From Haloarculaceae archaeon (GTDB lineage Archaea; Halobacteriota; Halobacteria; Halobacteriales; Haloarculaceae), in the NCBI GenBank assembly GCA_018609945.1, contig JAHENO010000081.1, positions 1 to 16,813 on the forward strand: a stretch of DNA of 16,813 bases. The letters are read 5' to 3'. Shown here in pieces: positions 1 to 6,972 of the stretch. Every line of letters starts with the position of its first letter. Position 1 is the first letter of the stretch. The position numbers were made by a program, and so were the translations under genes. The notes beneath the pieces were generated by a model that saw only the letters and a list, made by a program, of their open reading frames with translations, had not been told where the DNA came from and searched no databases.

Positions 1-924
1 AAGAACGGCTACCTCTTCCTGGCTCGCAGCGAGGACACCGCCGAGCGGTTCCGCGAGAACGTCCGGATGCAGCGGGACCTGGGCGCCGAGAGCGAGTTCC
101 TGACGCCCGCGGAGGCGACCGAGCACTGCCCGGGCCTGCACGCCGACCACTTCGTCGCGGCGACGTTCAACGGCGACGACGGCATCGCGGACCCGAACCT
201 GGCGGTCCAGGGCTACGCGGGCGCGGCCCGCGAGGCAGGCGTCGACGTTCGGACCAAGACCGGCGTGACGGACGTCCTTCGTGATGGCGACCGCATCCTG
301 GGTGTGACAATCGACGGCGACGGAGGCGATGGACGGACACACGAGGCCGACTGCGTGGTCAACGCGGCGGGAGCGTGGTCGCCCCGGGTGGCCGCGATGG
401 CCGGCGTCGACCTGCCCGTCTCGCCCCGGCGCCGGCAGGTGGCCGTCGTCGACCCCTCGGAGGCGGTTCCGGAGTCGGTGCCGCTGACGATCGATCTCGA
501 AACGGGGTCGTACTTCCGGCCCGAGCGGGAGGGCGCGGCGCTGGTCGGGGGTCACTTCGGCGGCGAGGACCCCGAGGTCGACCCGGAGCGGTTCTCGGAG
601 GACATGGACTTAGGCTGGGCTGCCGAGGCCGTCGAGCGGGCGGCCGACTACACCGCGTACTTCGGCCCGGAGACGCGCATCAAGCGCGGGTGGGCGGGGC
701 TGTACGCCGTGACGCCCGACCACCACCCCGTCATCGAGGAGACGCTGCCCGGACTGGTGACGGCGACGGGGTTTTCGGGACACGGCTTCCAGCACGCGCC
801 CGCCACCGGGCAGATCGTCGCCGAACTCGTCGTGGACGGTGAACCGCGGCTGGTGGACGTCTCGGACCTGGACAGCGGGCGCTTCGAGCGCGGCGAGGCG
901 ATGGTGGAACAGAACGTCGCCTAG
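1..924 (+). CDS. FAD-dependent oxidoreductase, DAO family (5' truncated by window edge)
   Basis: The reading frame is open from base 1 and ends at TAG 922-924, so the N-terminus with the dinucleotide-binding Gly motif lies outside the window. The 307 visible residues look like the substrate and C-terminal half of a DAO-fold flavoprotein of the sarcosine/glycine/dimethylglycine oxidase or FOXRED1 type. Seen are VNAAGAWSPRVA, which is the usual second FAD-contact segment after the inserted strand, and a C-terminal FSGHGFQHAPATGQIVAEL segment typical of the flavin-covering end of this family. Such enzymes oxidise amines or hydroxy acids with FAD. The substrate cannot be read from the sequence. 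Next to glutarate genes a 2-hydroxyacid or amine substrate is possible, but that is only context. It is separated from the next gene by a repeat element and need not be co-regulated with it. Confidence 0.85.
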   Translation, partial: KNGYLFLARSEDTAERFRENVRMQRDLGAESEFLTPAEATEHCPGLHADHFVAATFNGDDGIADPNLAVQGYAGAAREAGVDVRTKTGVTDVLRDGDRILGVTIDGDGGDGRTHEADCVVNAAGAWSPRVAAMAGVDLPVSPRRRQVAVVDPSEAVPESVPLTIDLETGSYFRPEREGAALVGGHFGGEDPEVDPERFSEDMDLGWAAEAVERAADYTAYFGPETRIKRGWAGLYAVTPDHHPVIEETLPGLVTATGFSGHGFQHAPATGQIVAELVVDGEPRLVDVSDLDSGRFERGEAMVEQNVA

Positions 925-1329
925 GCATTTTGGTTGCCAGTGTCGTTGGAGATGTGACTGTGACCGTCAAGAACGGCCAGAAAGCCCCCGCCGGCTCGGG
1001 TCCCGGGACTTGCTGTGCGCTTCGCTCACTCCGTTCGCTGCAGTGCTTACTGCGTCCGGGTTCCCCGAGCCGGCGGCCCCTTTCAGTCCCGCCCGGCCGC
1101 AGCCACACACCTCCCCAGCCGATTGCGCTACTCGGCTCGCTTCGCTCGCCTGTGTTGCTCATCCCTCGCACGGTACTGTCGCTCGACAAGACTCGCGACA
1201 GCGCGCGCCACCACAGGGCCGGGAGCGCGTGCCGAGCGATAGCGAGGCCAAGCGACCCGGGGAAGGGCAGGACTGCCGTTGGGAGGGACTGAAAGGGGCC
1301 GGCCGTCCCGGCGCCGTGCGCCGGTTGCT

Positions 1330-1349
1330 CGGGAGAGCTTGCTCTCCCG
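1330..1349. repeat. Perfect hairpin: 9-bp stem, 2-nt loop
   Basis: CGGGAGAGC at 1330-1338 is the reverse complement of GCTCTCCCG at 1341-1349, separated by TT. It is the first of three compact hairpins in about 130 bp inside the non-coding element. Confidence 0.7.
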
Positions 1350-1412
1350 GTGCTCGATCCCTCCCGGGCGATGTAAGTAACGCAGGGAGCGGAGCGACCG
1401 AGTAACGTGGTT

Positions 1413-1431
1413 CGAGAGACGAAGTCTCTCG
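1413..1431. repeat. Perfect hairpin: 8-bp stem, 3-nt loop
   Basis: CGAGAGAC at 1413-1420 pairs with GTCTCTCG at 1424-1431 around a GAA loop. There is no following T-tract that would mark a bacterial-type terminator. Confidence 0.7.
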
Positions 1432-1436
1432 TCATC

Positions 1437-1457
1437 CCGAAAATCTCCGATTTTCGG
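1437..1457. repeat. Perfect hairpin: 9-bp stem, 3-nt loop
   Basis: CCGAAAATC at 1437-1445 pairs with GATTTTCGG at 1449-1457 around a TCC loop. It begins only five bases after the preceding hairpin, so an RNA from either strand would fold into adjacent stems. Confidence 0.7.
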
Positions 1458-1480
1458 CGACAGCGAGCCCCGGAGCGGTC

Positions 1481-1562
1481 GAGCGGCCGGGGGCTTTCTG
1501 GCTAGTCCCAGTAGCCGTACCGTTTCCATCACCGATTCCTAGAGAGCGGCCGGGGGCTTTCT
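1481..1562. repeat. 19-bp direct repeat pair at the right end of the element
   Basis: GAGCGGCCGGGGGCTTTCT occurs at 1481-1499 and again at 1544-1562, a period of 63 bp. The first copy contains the right outer inverted repeat of the 977-1501 element. The second copy may therefore be an alternative or duplicated end. Confidence 0.75.
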
Positions 1563-1619
1563 TGCCGGTCGAAGCGGTCCAGTCGCCTCCGGCATCGATT
1601 CCGATATCGAGAGTTCCGA

Positions 1620-3260
1620 TTACTCCGAGAGCCACTCGCTGGCCTGCGGTTCCTCGGGATCGGTCGGAACCTCGACGAGCGCCGGTTCGTCCGAGCGGAG
1701 TGCCTCCCTGACGGTGGCCTGCATCCCCGAAAGCGTCGTGACCTGCTCGGCGGCCATCCCCAGCCCGTCGGCGACGGTCCGGAAGTCGATCCGGTCGCCG
1801 CTCCAGCCGTAGGCGGGCGGCTCGAACCCGTAGGTGCGCTCGGCCTCCTCGCTGATGATGGCGTAGTCGTCGTTGTTGAACACGACAACGGTGACCGGCA
1901 CGGACTCGGTGACGGCCGTGTGGAGTTCGTGGAGACACATCAGCAGGCCGCCGTCGCCGGTCAGGGCCACCACGGGAGTCCCGGGATTGGCCAGCTGTGC
2001 GCCGATTGCCGAGGGGAGACCGGTGCCCATCGTCGCCCACGACCCCGGGTTGACGTACGAGCGGGGGCCGTAGGCCTCGAAGACGTTCAGCCCCCAGACC
2101 CGAAAGCCCCCGGCGTCGGCGGTCACGATGGTCTCGCGGGGCAGCGCCTCCCTGAGCCGTTCGAGGACGGTGACGGAACTGAACGGCGCCGACTCGGACC
2201 GCAGGGGTTCGAGCCGCTCGTCCAGTCGCTTGCCGACTCGTCGGACGCGGCGCTCGCCGTCGGCCGGATCGACGTCCCGCGCGTCGAGGCGGGTCGCGAG
2301 CGCGTCCAGCGTCGCGGCGGCGCCGGCGACGATCCCGACCGTCGGATCGTAGCCCGTCCCGAGGTCGTCTGGATGGAGCGTGACGTGGACCAACTCGGTG
2401 GGCACCTCGACCGACCAGGCCCGGGTCGCGACGGCATCGAAGTCCGTTCCCACTCCGAGGGCGGCGTCCGACTCCGCGAGCAGGTCGAGCAACTCCGGGC
2501 TGGCGCTACCCGACAGCGTTCCCGCGGCCAGCGGGTGGTCGTCGGGCACCACGCCCTTGCCCTTGTAGGTCGTCACCACCGGCGCGCACAGACGCTCGGC
2601 GACCTCTTCGAGCCCCGCGGTCGCACCGGCGCTCCGAACCCCGCCGCCGGCGACAATTACCGGCGCGTCAGCGCCCGCGAGCACGTCGGCGGCCCGTCCG
2701 ATGGCCGCGTCGGGGACGTCGCGCACGGACGTCCGGTCGTAGGTGCCGGCGGTCGCCAGGGGAACGTCCTTCCGCAGGAACCCCTTCGGGACGCCCACCC
2801 GGACCGGTCCCTCGGGGGGCGTCTCGGCGATTGCGAGTGCCCGGTCGAGTTCCGCGAGAGTGCTCGCGGGCGAGTCGACGAGGACGTTCTCCTTGACGAC
2901 GTTGTCGTACGTGTCGGGTGGCGTCTCGTGGATGCCATCGCCGCCACGGATGTGGGGGTCGGTCTCGACGGCGACGTGGACGAGCGGGGTGCAGTCGTTC
3001 AGGGCGTTTTTCAGCCCGTTCATCGCGTTCATGTCGCCCGGACCGGGAACAGTGACCGTCGCGGCGGGCCGGCCAGCCGTCTCGGCGTACCCCCACGCCT
3101 GGTGACTCACGGCGGTCTCGTGGCGCGCGACGACGAACCGGACGTCGTCACGGCTCTCGATGGCGTCGTTCAGCGGGAGCGTCTGCTTGCCCGGGATGCC
3201 GAACACGACGTCGACGCCGTTGTCGACCAGACACTCGACGACTGCTTCACTCACCCGCAT
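1620..3260 (-). CDS. Thiamine-diphosphate-dependent enzyme, acetolactate synthase superfamily
   Basis: The 546-residue protein has the three-domain layout of ThDP decarboxylases and synthases. The N-terminal pyrimidine-binding domain carries the ARHETA segment, with Glu48 as the expected cofactor-activating glutamate. A central domain of about residues 190-330 follows. The C-terminal diphosphate-binding domain has GDGGLL at 435-440 and FNND at 461-464, the metal/ThDP motif. Family members include acetolactate synthase, benzoylformate and oxalyl-CoA decarboxylases and sulfoacetaldehyde acetyltransferase. I cannot choose between them, and no small regulatory subunit gene is adjacent. The ATG at 3260 (MRVSEAV) begins the conserved domain. 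An upstream GTG at 3311 would add 17 residues of non-family sequence. It lies 100 bp downstream of the IclR gene on the same strand, with a palindrome just behind the IclR stop, so it may be both read through from iclR and controlled by its product. Confidence 0.88.
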   Translation of the reverse strand: MRVSEAVVECLVDNGVDVVFGIPGKQTLPLNDAIESRDDVRFVVARHETAVSHQAWGYAETAGRPAATVTVPGPGDMNAMNGLKNALNDCTPLVHVAVETDPHIRGGDGIHETPPDTYDNVVKENVLVDSPASTLAELDRALAIAETPPEGPVRVGVPKGFLRKDVPLATAGTYDRTSVRDVPDAAIGRAADVLAGADAPVIVAGGGVRSAGATAGLEEVAERLCAPVVTTYKGKGVVPDDHPLAAGTLSGSASPELLDLLAESDAALGVGTDFDAVATRAWSVEVPTELVHVTLHPDDLGTGYDPTVGIVAGAAATLDALATRLDARDVDPADGERRVRRVGKRLDERLEPLRSESAPFSSVTVLERLREALPRETIVTADAGGFRVWGLNVFEAYGPRSYVNPGSWATMGTGLPSAIGAQLANPGTPVVALTGDGGLLMCLHELHTAVTESVPVTVVVFNNDDYAIISEEAERTYGFEPPAYGWSGDRIDFRTVADGLGMAAEQVTTLSGMQATVREALRSDEPALVEVPTDPEEPQASEWLSE

Positions 3261-3340
3261 ACCTCGACACTCTCGCGGGACGGTAGTCAATGTTGCGCCT
3301 CCGGGATTCACCGGGAGGGCCCCGCCACTGGCCGCCGATT

Positions 3341-3357
3341 GTTCGTATATGTCGAAC
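3341..3357. promoter_or_regulatory. Candidate IclR operator upstream of the ThDP gene
   Basis: GTTCG-TATATGT-CGAAC is a perfect 5-bp-arm palindrome with a 7-bp spacer, and the spacer is TATA-like. It starts 81 bp upstream of the ThDP start codon and ends 4 bp before the IclR stop codon. The same 5-7-5 architecture with similar arms occurs at 4157-4173. Binding by the adjacent IclR protein is inference. Confidence 0.5.
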
Positions 3358-3360
3358 CCC

Positions 3361-4125
3361 TCACCCCGAGAGTTCGGCGTTGACCTCGATGACGTTGGCG
3401 CTACGCAGGAGACGGTCTTCGAGGTCGGTCTCGATCCGCTCGTCGGTCATGCGCTGGGCCGGGCCGGAGACGCTGATGCCCCCGCGGACGTCGCCGTCGT
3501 CGTCGAGGATGGGCGCGCCGACACACCGGACGCCGCGGGCCCGCTCCTCGTCGTCGACGGCGTAGCCGCGCTCGCGGACTGTCGCGAGGTGTTCGCGCAA
3601 CCGGTCGGGGTCGGTGATCGTCCGCTCGGTCCGGGCCGGCAGGCCGTGTTCCTCGATGAGTCCCTCCAGGCGGTCGTCGGGCAGGTGGGCGAGCATCGCC
3701 TTCCCGACCGCGATGTAGTGGGGGTAGTCGTACTGGCCGAGGGTGACGGTCGTCCGGATGGCGTTCTCGCCTCTCGCCCGGTAGACGTTGGCGACCATCC
3801 CGTTTTCCAGCATCGCGAACTGGGCGCGCTCGCCGGTCGCCTCGGCGAGTTTGTCGACCTCGTTTTTCGCCAGGTCGTAGATTTCGGTGCGTTCCTTCAG
3901 CCGCTCGGCGAGGCTGAGATACCGGAGGCTGAGGCGGTATTTCCCGGCGTCGGCTGCCACGAGCCGTTCGCGTTCGAGCGTCGAGAGGTACGTGTGGGCG
4001 GTCCCCTTCGAGACGCCCACGCGGTCTGCCAGGTCGCTGACTCCCATCGGTCCCTCCTCCTCGAGCGCTTCGAGGATGCCGGCGGCCCGCTCGACCGCCT
4101 TGATCGTTCGCTGTCCCTCGCTCAT
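3361..4125 (-). CDS. IclR-family transcriptional regulator
   Basis: The 254-residue protein begins with a winged helix-turn-helix, including IKAVERAAGILEAL near the start and GVSKGTAHTYLSTLERERLV at about residues 37-56. An effector-binding domain follows, with the IclR-typical GQYDYPHYIAVGKAMLA segment, ERGYAVDDEE and the late VGAPILDDDGDVRGGISVSGP stretch. IclR proteins control catabolic operons in response to small carboxylates or aromatic acids. It is divergent from the glutaryl-CoA dehydrogenase gene and upstream of the ThDP gene, so both are likely targets. The ATG at 4125 (MSEGQRT) matches the usual family start. The ATG at 4152 would put the coding region almost up to the palindrome at 4157. 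Confidence 0.9.
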   Translation of the reverse strand: MSEGQRTIKAVERAAGILEALEEEGPMGVSDLADRVGVSKGTAHTYLSTLERERLVAADAGKYRLSLRYLSLAERLKERTEIYDLAKNEVDKLAEATGERAQFAMLENGMVANVYRARGENAIRTTVTLGQYDYPHYIAVGKAMLAHLPDDRLEGLIEEHGLPARTERTITDPDRLREHLATVRERGYAVDDEERARGVRCVGAPILDDDGDVRGGISVSGPAQRMTDERIETDLEDRLLRSANVIEVNAELSG

Positions 4126-4156
4126 GCGGGACACGTGGAACCACGATCGCATAATT

Positions 4157-4173
4157 GTTTGGAATTATCAAAC
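4157..4173. promoter_or_regulatory. Candidate IclR operator in the divergent intergenic region
   Basis: GTTTG-GAATTAT-CAAAC has perfect 5-bp arms and a 7-bp spacer, matching the 3341-3357 site in layout. It lies about 32-48 bp upstream of the IclR start and overlaps an AT-rich stretch (ACAATTAT on the minus strand) that could be the iclR TATA region, which suits autoregulation. It is about 100 bp upstream of the dehydrogenase start, so its effect on that gene is less clear. Confidence 0.55.
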
Positions 4174-4271
4174 GAGGTACCACTCCGGCCCCCGGGCGCT
4201 CGCGGGGCGTCCTCGCGGTGCCGGACGGTCCGAGAGAAAGGTCTATGCCGCGTGGCCACTACCCGGCTAGC

Positions 4272-5432
4272 ATGCTGGATTTCGTGGATCTGGCGGACAC
4301 GCTCTCCCAGGAGGAGCGGCTCATCCGGGAGACCGCCCGCGAATTCGTCGAGAGCGAGGCGCGGCCGGACATTGCCGACCACTGGCTCGACGGAACCTTT
4401 CCGACGGACATTATCCCCGAGATGGGCGAACTGGGCTTTTACGGGCCGAACCTCTCGTACGGCGACCTGCCCGACGTCAGCGAGACGGCCTACGGGCTCC
4501 TGATGGCCGAACTCGAGGCCTGCGATTCGGGGCTGCGCTCGATGGCCTCCGTCCAGGGGGCGCTGGTCATGTATCCCATCGACGCGTACGGGTCGGACGC
4601 CCAGCGCGAGCGGTGGCTGCCGGCGCTGGCGGCCGGCGAGGCGGTGGGCTGTTTCGGCCTCACCGAACCCGAACACGGCTCGAACCCCGCGGGGATGGAG
4701 ACCTGTGCGGAACGGGACGGCGACGGGTACGTCCTGAACGGCACGAAGACATGGATCACCAACTCCCCCATCGCGGACGTGGCGCTGGTGTGGGCACGCG
4801 ACCAGGGTGACGACGGGACCGTCCGGGGGTTCCTGGTCGAGACCGACCGCGAGGGGGTCACCACGAACGAGATCGACGAGAAACTCTCCCTGCGGGCCTC
4901 CATCACTGGCGAGGTGGATCTGGCCGACGTCTACGTCCCCGAGGGGAACGTCCTGCCGGGCGTCGAGGGGATGAAGGGGCCGCTCTCGTGTCTGACCCAG
5001 GCCCGCTACGGCATCGCCTGGGGAGCGGTCGGCGCGGCGAAGGACTGCTTCGAGACCGCCCTGGCGTACGCCAAGGACCGCGAGCAGTTCGGCCAGCCCA
5101 TCGCGGGCTTCCAGTTACAGCAGGAGAAATTCACGGAGATGGCCACGGGGATCACCCTTGCGGAGCTTTTGGCCCATCGGCTGGCCGAACTGAAGGAAAG
5201 CGGTGCGTTGCGCCCCCAGCAGGTCTCGATGGCCAAGCGCAACAACGTCCGGATGGCCCGCGACCAGTCCCGCGTCGCCCGCGAAATCCTCGGCGGCAAC
5301 GGGATCACGGCCGATTACTCGCCGATGCGCCACATGGCCAACTTCGAGACGGTCTACACCTACGAAGGGACCCACGACATCCACAGCCTCATTGTCGGGG
5401 AGGACCTGACCGGGATTCCGGCCTACCAGTGA
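4272..5432 (+). CDS. gcdH: Glutaryl-CoA dehydrogenase (acyl-CoA dehydrogenase family)
   Basis: The 386-residue flavoenzyme oxidatively decarboxylates glutaryl-CoA to crotonyl-CoA and CO2, passing electrons to ETF. It aligns by eye with human GCDH along its whole length. Seen are GLRSMASVQ, where Arg89 matches the arginine that binds the substrate carboxylate, and CFGLTEPEHGSNP at 127-139 and TKTWITNSP at 158-166 for FAD. Also present are KLSLRASITGE, ARYGIAWG, REILGGNGI and TYEGTHDIHSL, in which Glu365 corresponds to the catalytic base. The start at 4272 (MLDFVDL) gives family length. Upstream in-frame ATGs would add Arg/Pro-rich sequence. The CoA-transferase gene follows after 4 bp, so the two form an operon that makes and consumes glutaryl-CoA. 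A weak TATA-like stretch lies near 4238-4247. Confidence 0.93.
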   Translation: MLDFVDLADTLSQEERLIRETAREFVESEARPDIADHWLDGTFPTDIIPEMGELGFYGPNLSYGDLPDVSETAYGLLMAELEACDSGLRSMASVQGALVMYPIDAYGSDAQRERWLPALAAGEAVGCFGLTEPEHGSNPAGMETCAERDGDGYVLNGTKTWITNSPIADVALVWARDQGDDGTVRGFLVETDREGVTTNEIDEKLSLRASITGEVDLADVYVPEGNVLPGVEGMKGPLSCLTQARYGIAWGAVGAAKDCFETALAYAKDREQFGQPIAGFQLQQEKFTEMATGITLAELLAHRLAELKESGALRPQQVSMAKRNNVRMARDQSRVAREILGGNGITADYSPMRHMANFETVYTYEGTHDIHSLIVGEDLTGIPAYQ

Positions 5433-5436
5433 CCCC

Positions 5437-6639
5437 ATGACGGCGAACGCGCCCCTCGACGGGATCACCGTACTGGACGCCTCGCGGGTGCTCTCGGGGC
5501 CCTTTTGCACGATGCAACTGGGCGACCTCGGCGCCGAGGTCGTCAAAGTCGAGCGGCCCGACGGCGGCGACCAGACCCGCGGGTGGACGCCGCCCACATA
5601 CGGCGATTCCGAGGCGTCGGCCTACTACCTGAGCATCAACCGCAACAAGCGCTCGCTGACGCTGAACCTCGAAAGCGAGCGCGGCCGCGACCTCTTTCGC
5701 GAACTGGTCCGCGAGGCGGACGTCCTCGTCGAGAACTTCCGGGTAGGGAAGATGGCCGAGTGGGGGCTGGGCCACGAGGACCTCCGCGAGGCGAACCCAG
5801 GCCTCGTCTACTGCTCCATCTCGGGATACGGCCAGGACGGCCCCTACAGCGACCGCCCGGCCTACGACCTCCTGATGCAGGCCGAGGGCGGCATGATGTC
5901 GATCACCGGCGAGCCGGGCCGGCCGCCGGTTCGGGTCGGGGTCGCCATCGCCGACATCGTCGCCGGGATGTACGCCACCCAGTCCATCCTCGCGGCGTTG
6001 CTCGACCGCGAACTCTCGGGCGGCGGGGGCGAGTACATCGACGTGAGCCTCTTCGACAGCGTCGTGGCGCTCCAGACGTACATGGCGTCCTATTACTTCG
6101 CGACCGGCGACCCGCCGGGCCGGCTGGGCAGCGGCCACCCGACCATCGTCCCCTACCGGGCGTTCCCGACCGCCGACGGCTACGTCGTCGTGGCCTGCGC
6201 CTCGGAGAACCTCTGGCCCAAATTCTGCGAGGCGCTCGACCGGCCGGACCTGGTCGCCGACGACCGCTTTGCGACCAACGACGACCGAGTGCGCAACCGC
6301 GAAACGCTAGAGGCCATCCTCGAAGACGAGATCGCCGACTACGACACCGAGGAGATCACGGAACGCTTCCAGGACCACGGCGTCCCCGCCAACCCGGTCA
6401 ACGACATGGCCGACGTCTTCGACCACCCGCAGGTCGCGGCCCGGGCGATGCGCCGCTCGCTGTCCCACCCGACCGCGGGCGAGGTCGAGATGCCCGGCTC
6501 GCCGATGAACTTCGCGGCCGCGACGACTACCTTCGACCGGCATCCGCCGACGCTGGGCGAACACACCGCGGAGATTCTTCGGGAACGTGGCTACACCGAG
6601 TCGGACGTCGAGCACCTCCGTGAGGACGACATCGTCTGA
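5437..6639 (+). CDS. Class III (CaiB/BaiF family) acyl-CoA transferase, probably glutarate-specific
   Basis: The 400-residue protein is a full-length family III CoA-transferase. It starts with LDGITVLDASRVLSGPFCTM, followed by LGDLGAEVVKVERP. The ISGYGQDGPYSDRPAYDLLMQ segment holds the catalytic aspartate (Asp144) that forms the mixed anhydride and CoA thioester. Next comes the glycine-rich GEPGRPPVRVGVAIADIVAGMYA stretch, then the small domain and HPQVAAR near the C-terminus. The gene begins 4 bp after the glutaryl-CoA dehydrogenase stop. By that context it most likely moves CoA from succinyl-CoA or a similar donor to glutarate, like mammalian SUGCT. Formyl-CoA transferase is a relative, so an oxalate role with the nearby ThDP enzyme was considered, but the GCDH partner fits glutarate better. 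Confidence 0.9.
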   Translation: MTANAPLDGITVLDASRVLSGPFCTMQLGDLGAEVVKVERPDGGDQTRGWTPPTYGDSEASAYYLSINRNKRSLTLNLESERGRDLFRELVREADVLVENFRVGKMAEWGLGHEDLREANPGLVYCSISGYGQDGPYSDRPAYDLLMQAEGGMMSITGEPGRPPVRVGVAIADIVAGMYATQSILAALLDRELSGGGGEYIDVSLFDSVVALQTYMASYYFATGDPPGRLGSGHPTIVPYRAFPTADGYVVVACASENLWPKFCEALDRPDLVADDRFATNDDRVRNRETLEAILEDEIADYDTEEITERFQDHGVPANPVNDMADVFDHPQVAARAMRRSLSHPTAGEVEMPGSPMNFAAATTTFDRHPPTLGEHTAEILRERGYTESDVEHLREDDIV

Positions 6640-6645
6640 CTTGCC

Positions 6646-6662
6646 GTTTGTATTTATCAACC
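6646..6662. promoter_or_regulatory. Weaker palindrome resembling the candidate IclR operator
   Basis: GTTTG-TATTTAT-CAACC repeats the 5-7-5 layout of the 3341 and 4157 sites, with one mismatch in the right arm. It lies 6 bp after the CoA-transferase stop codon and has no gene reading away from it, so its role is unclear. It may belong to a lost gene or be chance in an AT-rich spot. Confidence 0.35.
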
Positions 6663-6746
6663 GTTACCGAACGCCCGATCGCCCGACCCTGGACGGGAGA
6701 GCCGAGGCGAGCGGTTCGTCCCCGCGCGCATCCGATCGGGCAATCC

Positions 6747-6762
6747 GTTTTATATATCAAAC
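6747..6762. promoter_or_regulatory. TATA-like palindrome related to the 6646 site
   Basis: GTTTTATATATCAAAC has outer arms GTTT and AAAC and a strong TATA-like core. With its flanks it is close to a direct repeat of 6644-6663 (CCGTTT, TAT, TATCAA, CG shared). The spacer is one base shorter than in the other sites. It may be a promoter for an unannotated plus-strand transcript. No open reading frame follows closely. Confidence 0.35.
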
Positions 6763-6972
6763 GACATGTGGCACATTCCCCACACAATTACACTCCTATA
6801 TTTGTAAGCACCGGGGAGACTGTAGCTCGGACCGGTTCGCGGTGTCAAAAACTATAATATATTAAAAATAACCCAACTCAAAATAATAAACTCATATAAT
6901 ACGATACGGGAATTAGCCGACAGGTATGGCTATCTATCGGCATTTCGGATATAAAAGTATTTTGGAAACACA

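Larger units (their letters stand above)
977..1501. repeat. Non-coding element bounded by 14-bp inverted repeats, with a nested 17-bp inverted repeat
   Basis: The outer ends are CCAGAAAGCCCCCG at 977-990 and its exact reverse complement CGGGGGCTTTCTGG at 1488-1501. Nested inside is a second perfect inverted repeat, CGGCCCCTTTCAGTCCC at 1074-1090 against GGGACTGAAAGGGGCCG at 1285-1301. The interior also carries many CGCTTCGCTC-like words. No transposase gene is present, and I see no target-site duplication just outside the ends. The arrangement resembles dispersed non-coding repeat elements that I recall from haloarchaeal intergenic regions, but that identification is from memory and not proven here. 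It could be a non-autonomous mobile element or a structured RNA. Confidence 0.65.
925..1619. other. Gene-free interval of about 700 bp filled by a repeat/hairpin element
   Basis: I see no credible gene here. The open frames crossing it are rich in Arg, Ser and Pro, lack the acidic composition of haloarchaeal proteins, and overlap one another in several frames. The interval instead holds nested inverted repeats, three perfect short hairpins and a 19-bp direct repeat, listed separately. The flanking genes converge on it: the oxidoreductase reads in from the left and the ThDP enzyme from the right. It may therefore also serve as a shared transcription-end region. Confidence 0.8.
6640..6972. other. 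Gene-free interval between the CoA-transferase and the membrane-protein remnant
   Basis: I see no gene here. It begins with two related palindrome-like sites (6646-6662 and 6747-6762). Between them is a 9-bp inverted repeat, GCCCGATCG at 6673-6681 with CGATCGGGC at 6733-6741. From about 6841 the sequence becomes strikingly AT-rich: by hand count 6841-6900 has about 20% G+C, against high G+C on both sides. Open frames through it have no family resemblance and are not credible. Confidence 0.75.

Noticed and set aside
977..1501. Insertion sequence or transposon with target-site duplication
   Set aside because: Inverted ends exist, but there is no transposase and I could not find a direct duplication immediately outside the ends. 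Reported only as a non-coding repeat element.
731..1532. Several open frames on both strands across 731-1532
   Set aside because: They overlap each other and a hairpin-rich repeat, are basic and Pro/Ser-rich unlike haloarchaeal proteins, and show no family motif.
3160..4503. A long plus-strand open frame of 447 codons
   Set aside because: It runs antisense across the IclR gene, both ends of which are well supported, and into the dehydrogenase in a wrong frame. Long shadow frames are expected at this G+C.
1620..6639. Oxalate degradation set (oxalyl-CoA decarboxylase plus formyl-CoA transferase)
   Set aside because: The ThDP enzyme and the class III transferase could suggest it, but the transferase is 4 bp behind a clear glutaryl-CoA dehydrogenase, and nothing in the ThDP protein marks it as CoA-specific.
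6808..6846. tRNA-like words (TGTAGCTCGG and GGTTCG) with short pairing ends GCACCG/CGGTGT
   Set aside because: Far too short for a tRNA. There is no anticodon arm and no full acceptor stem, so it is most likely coincidence.
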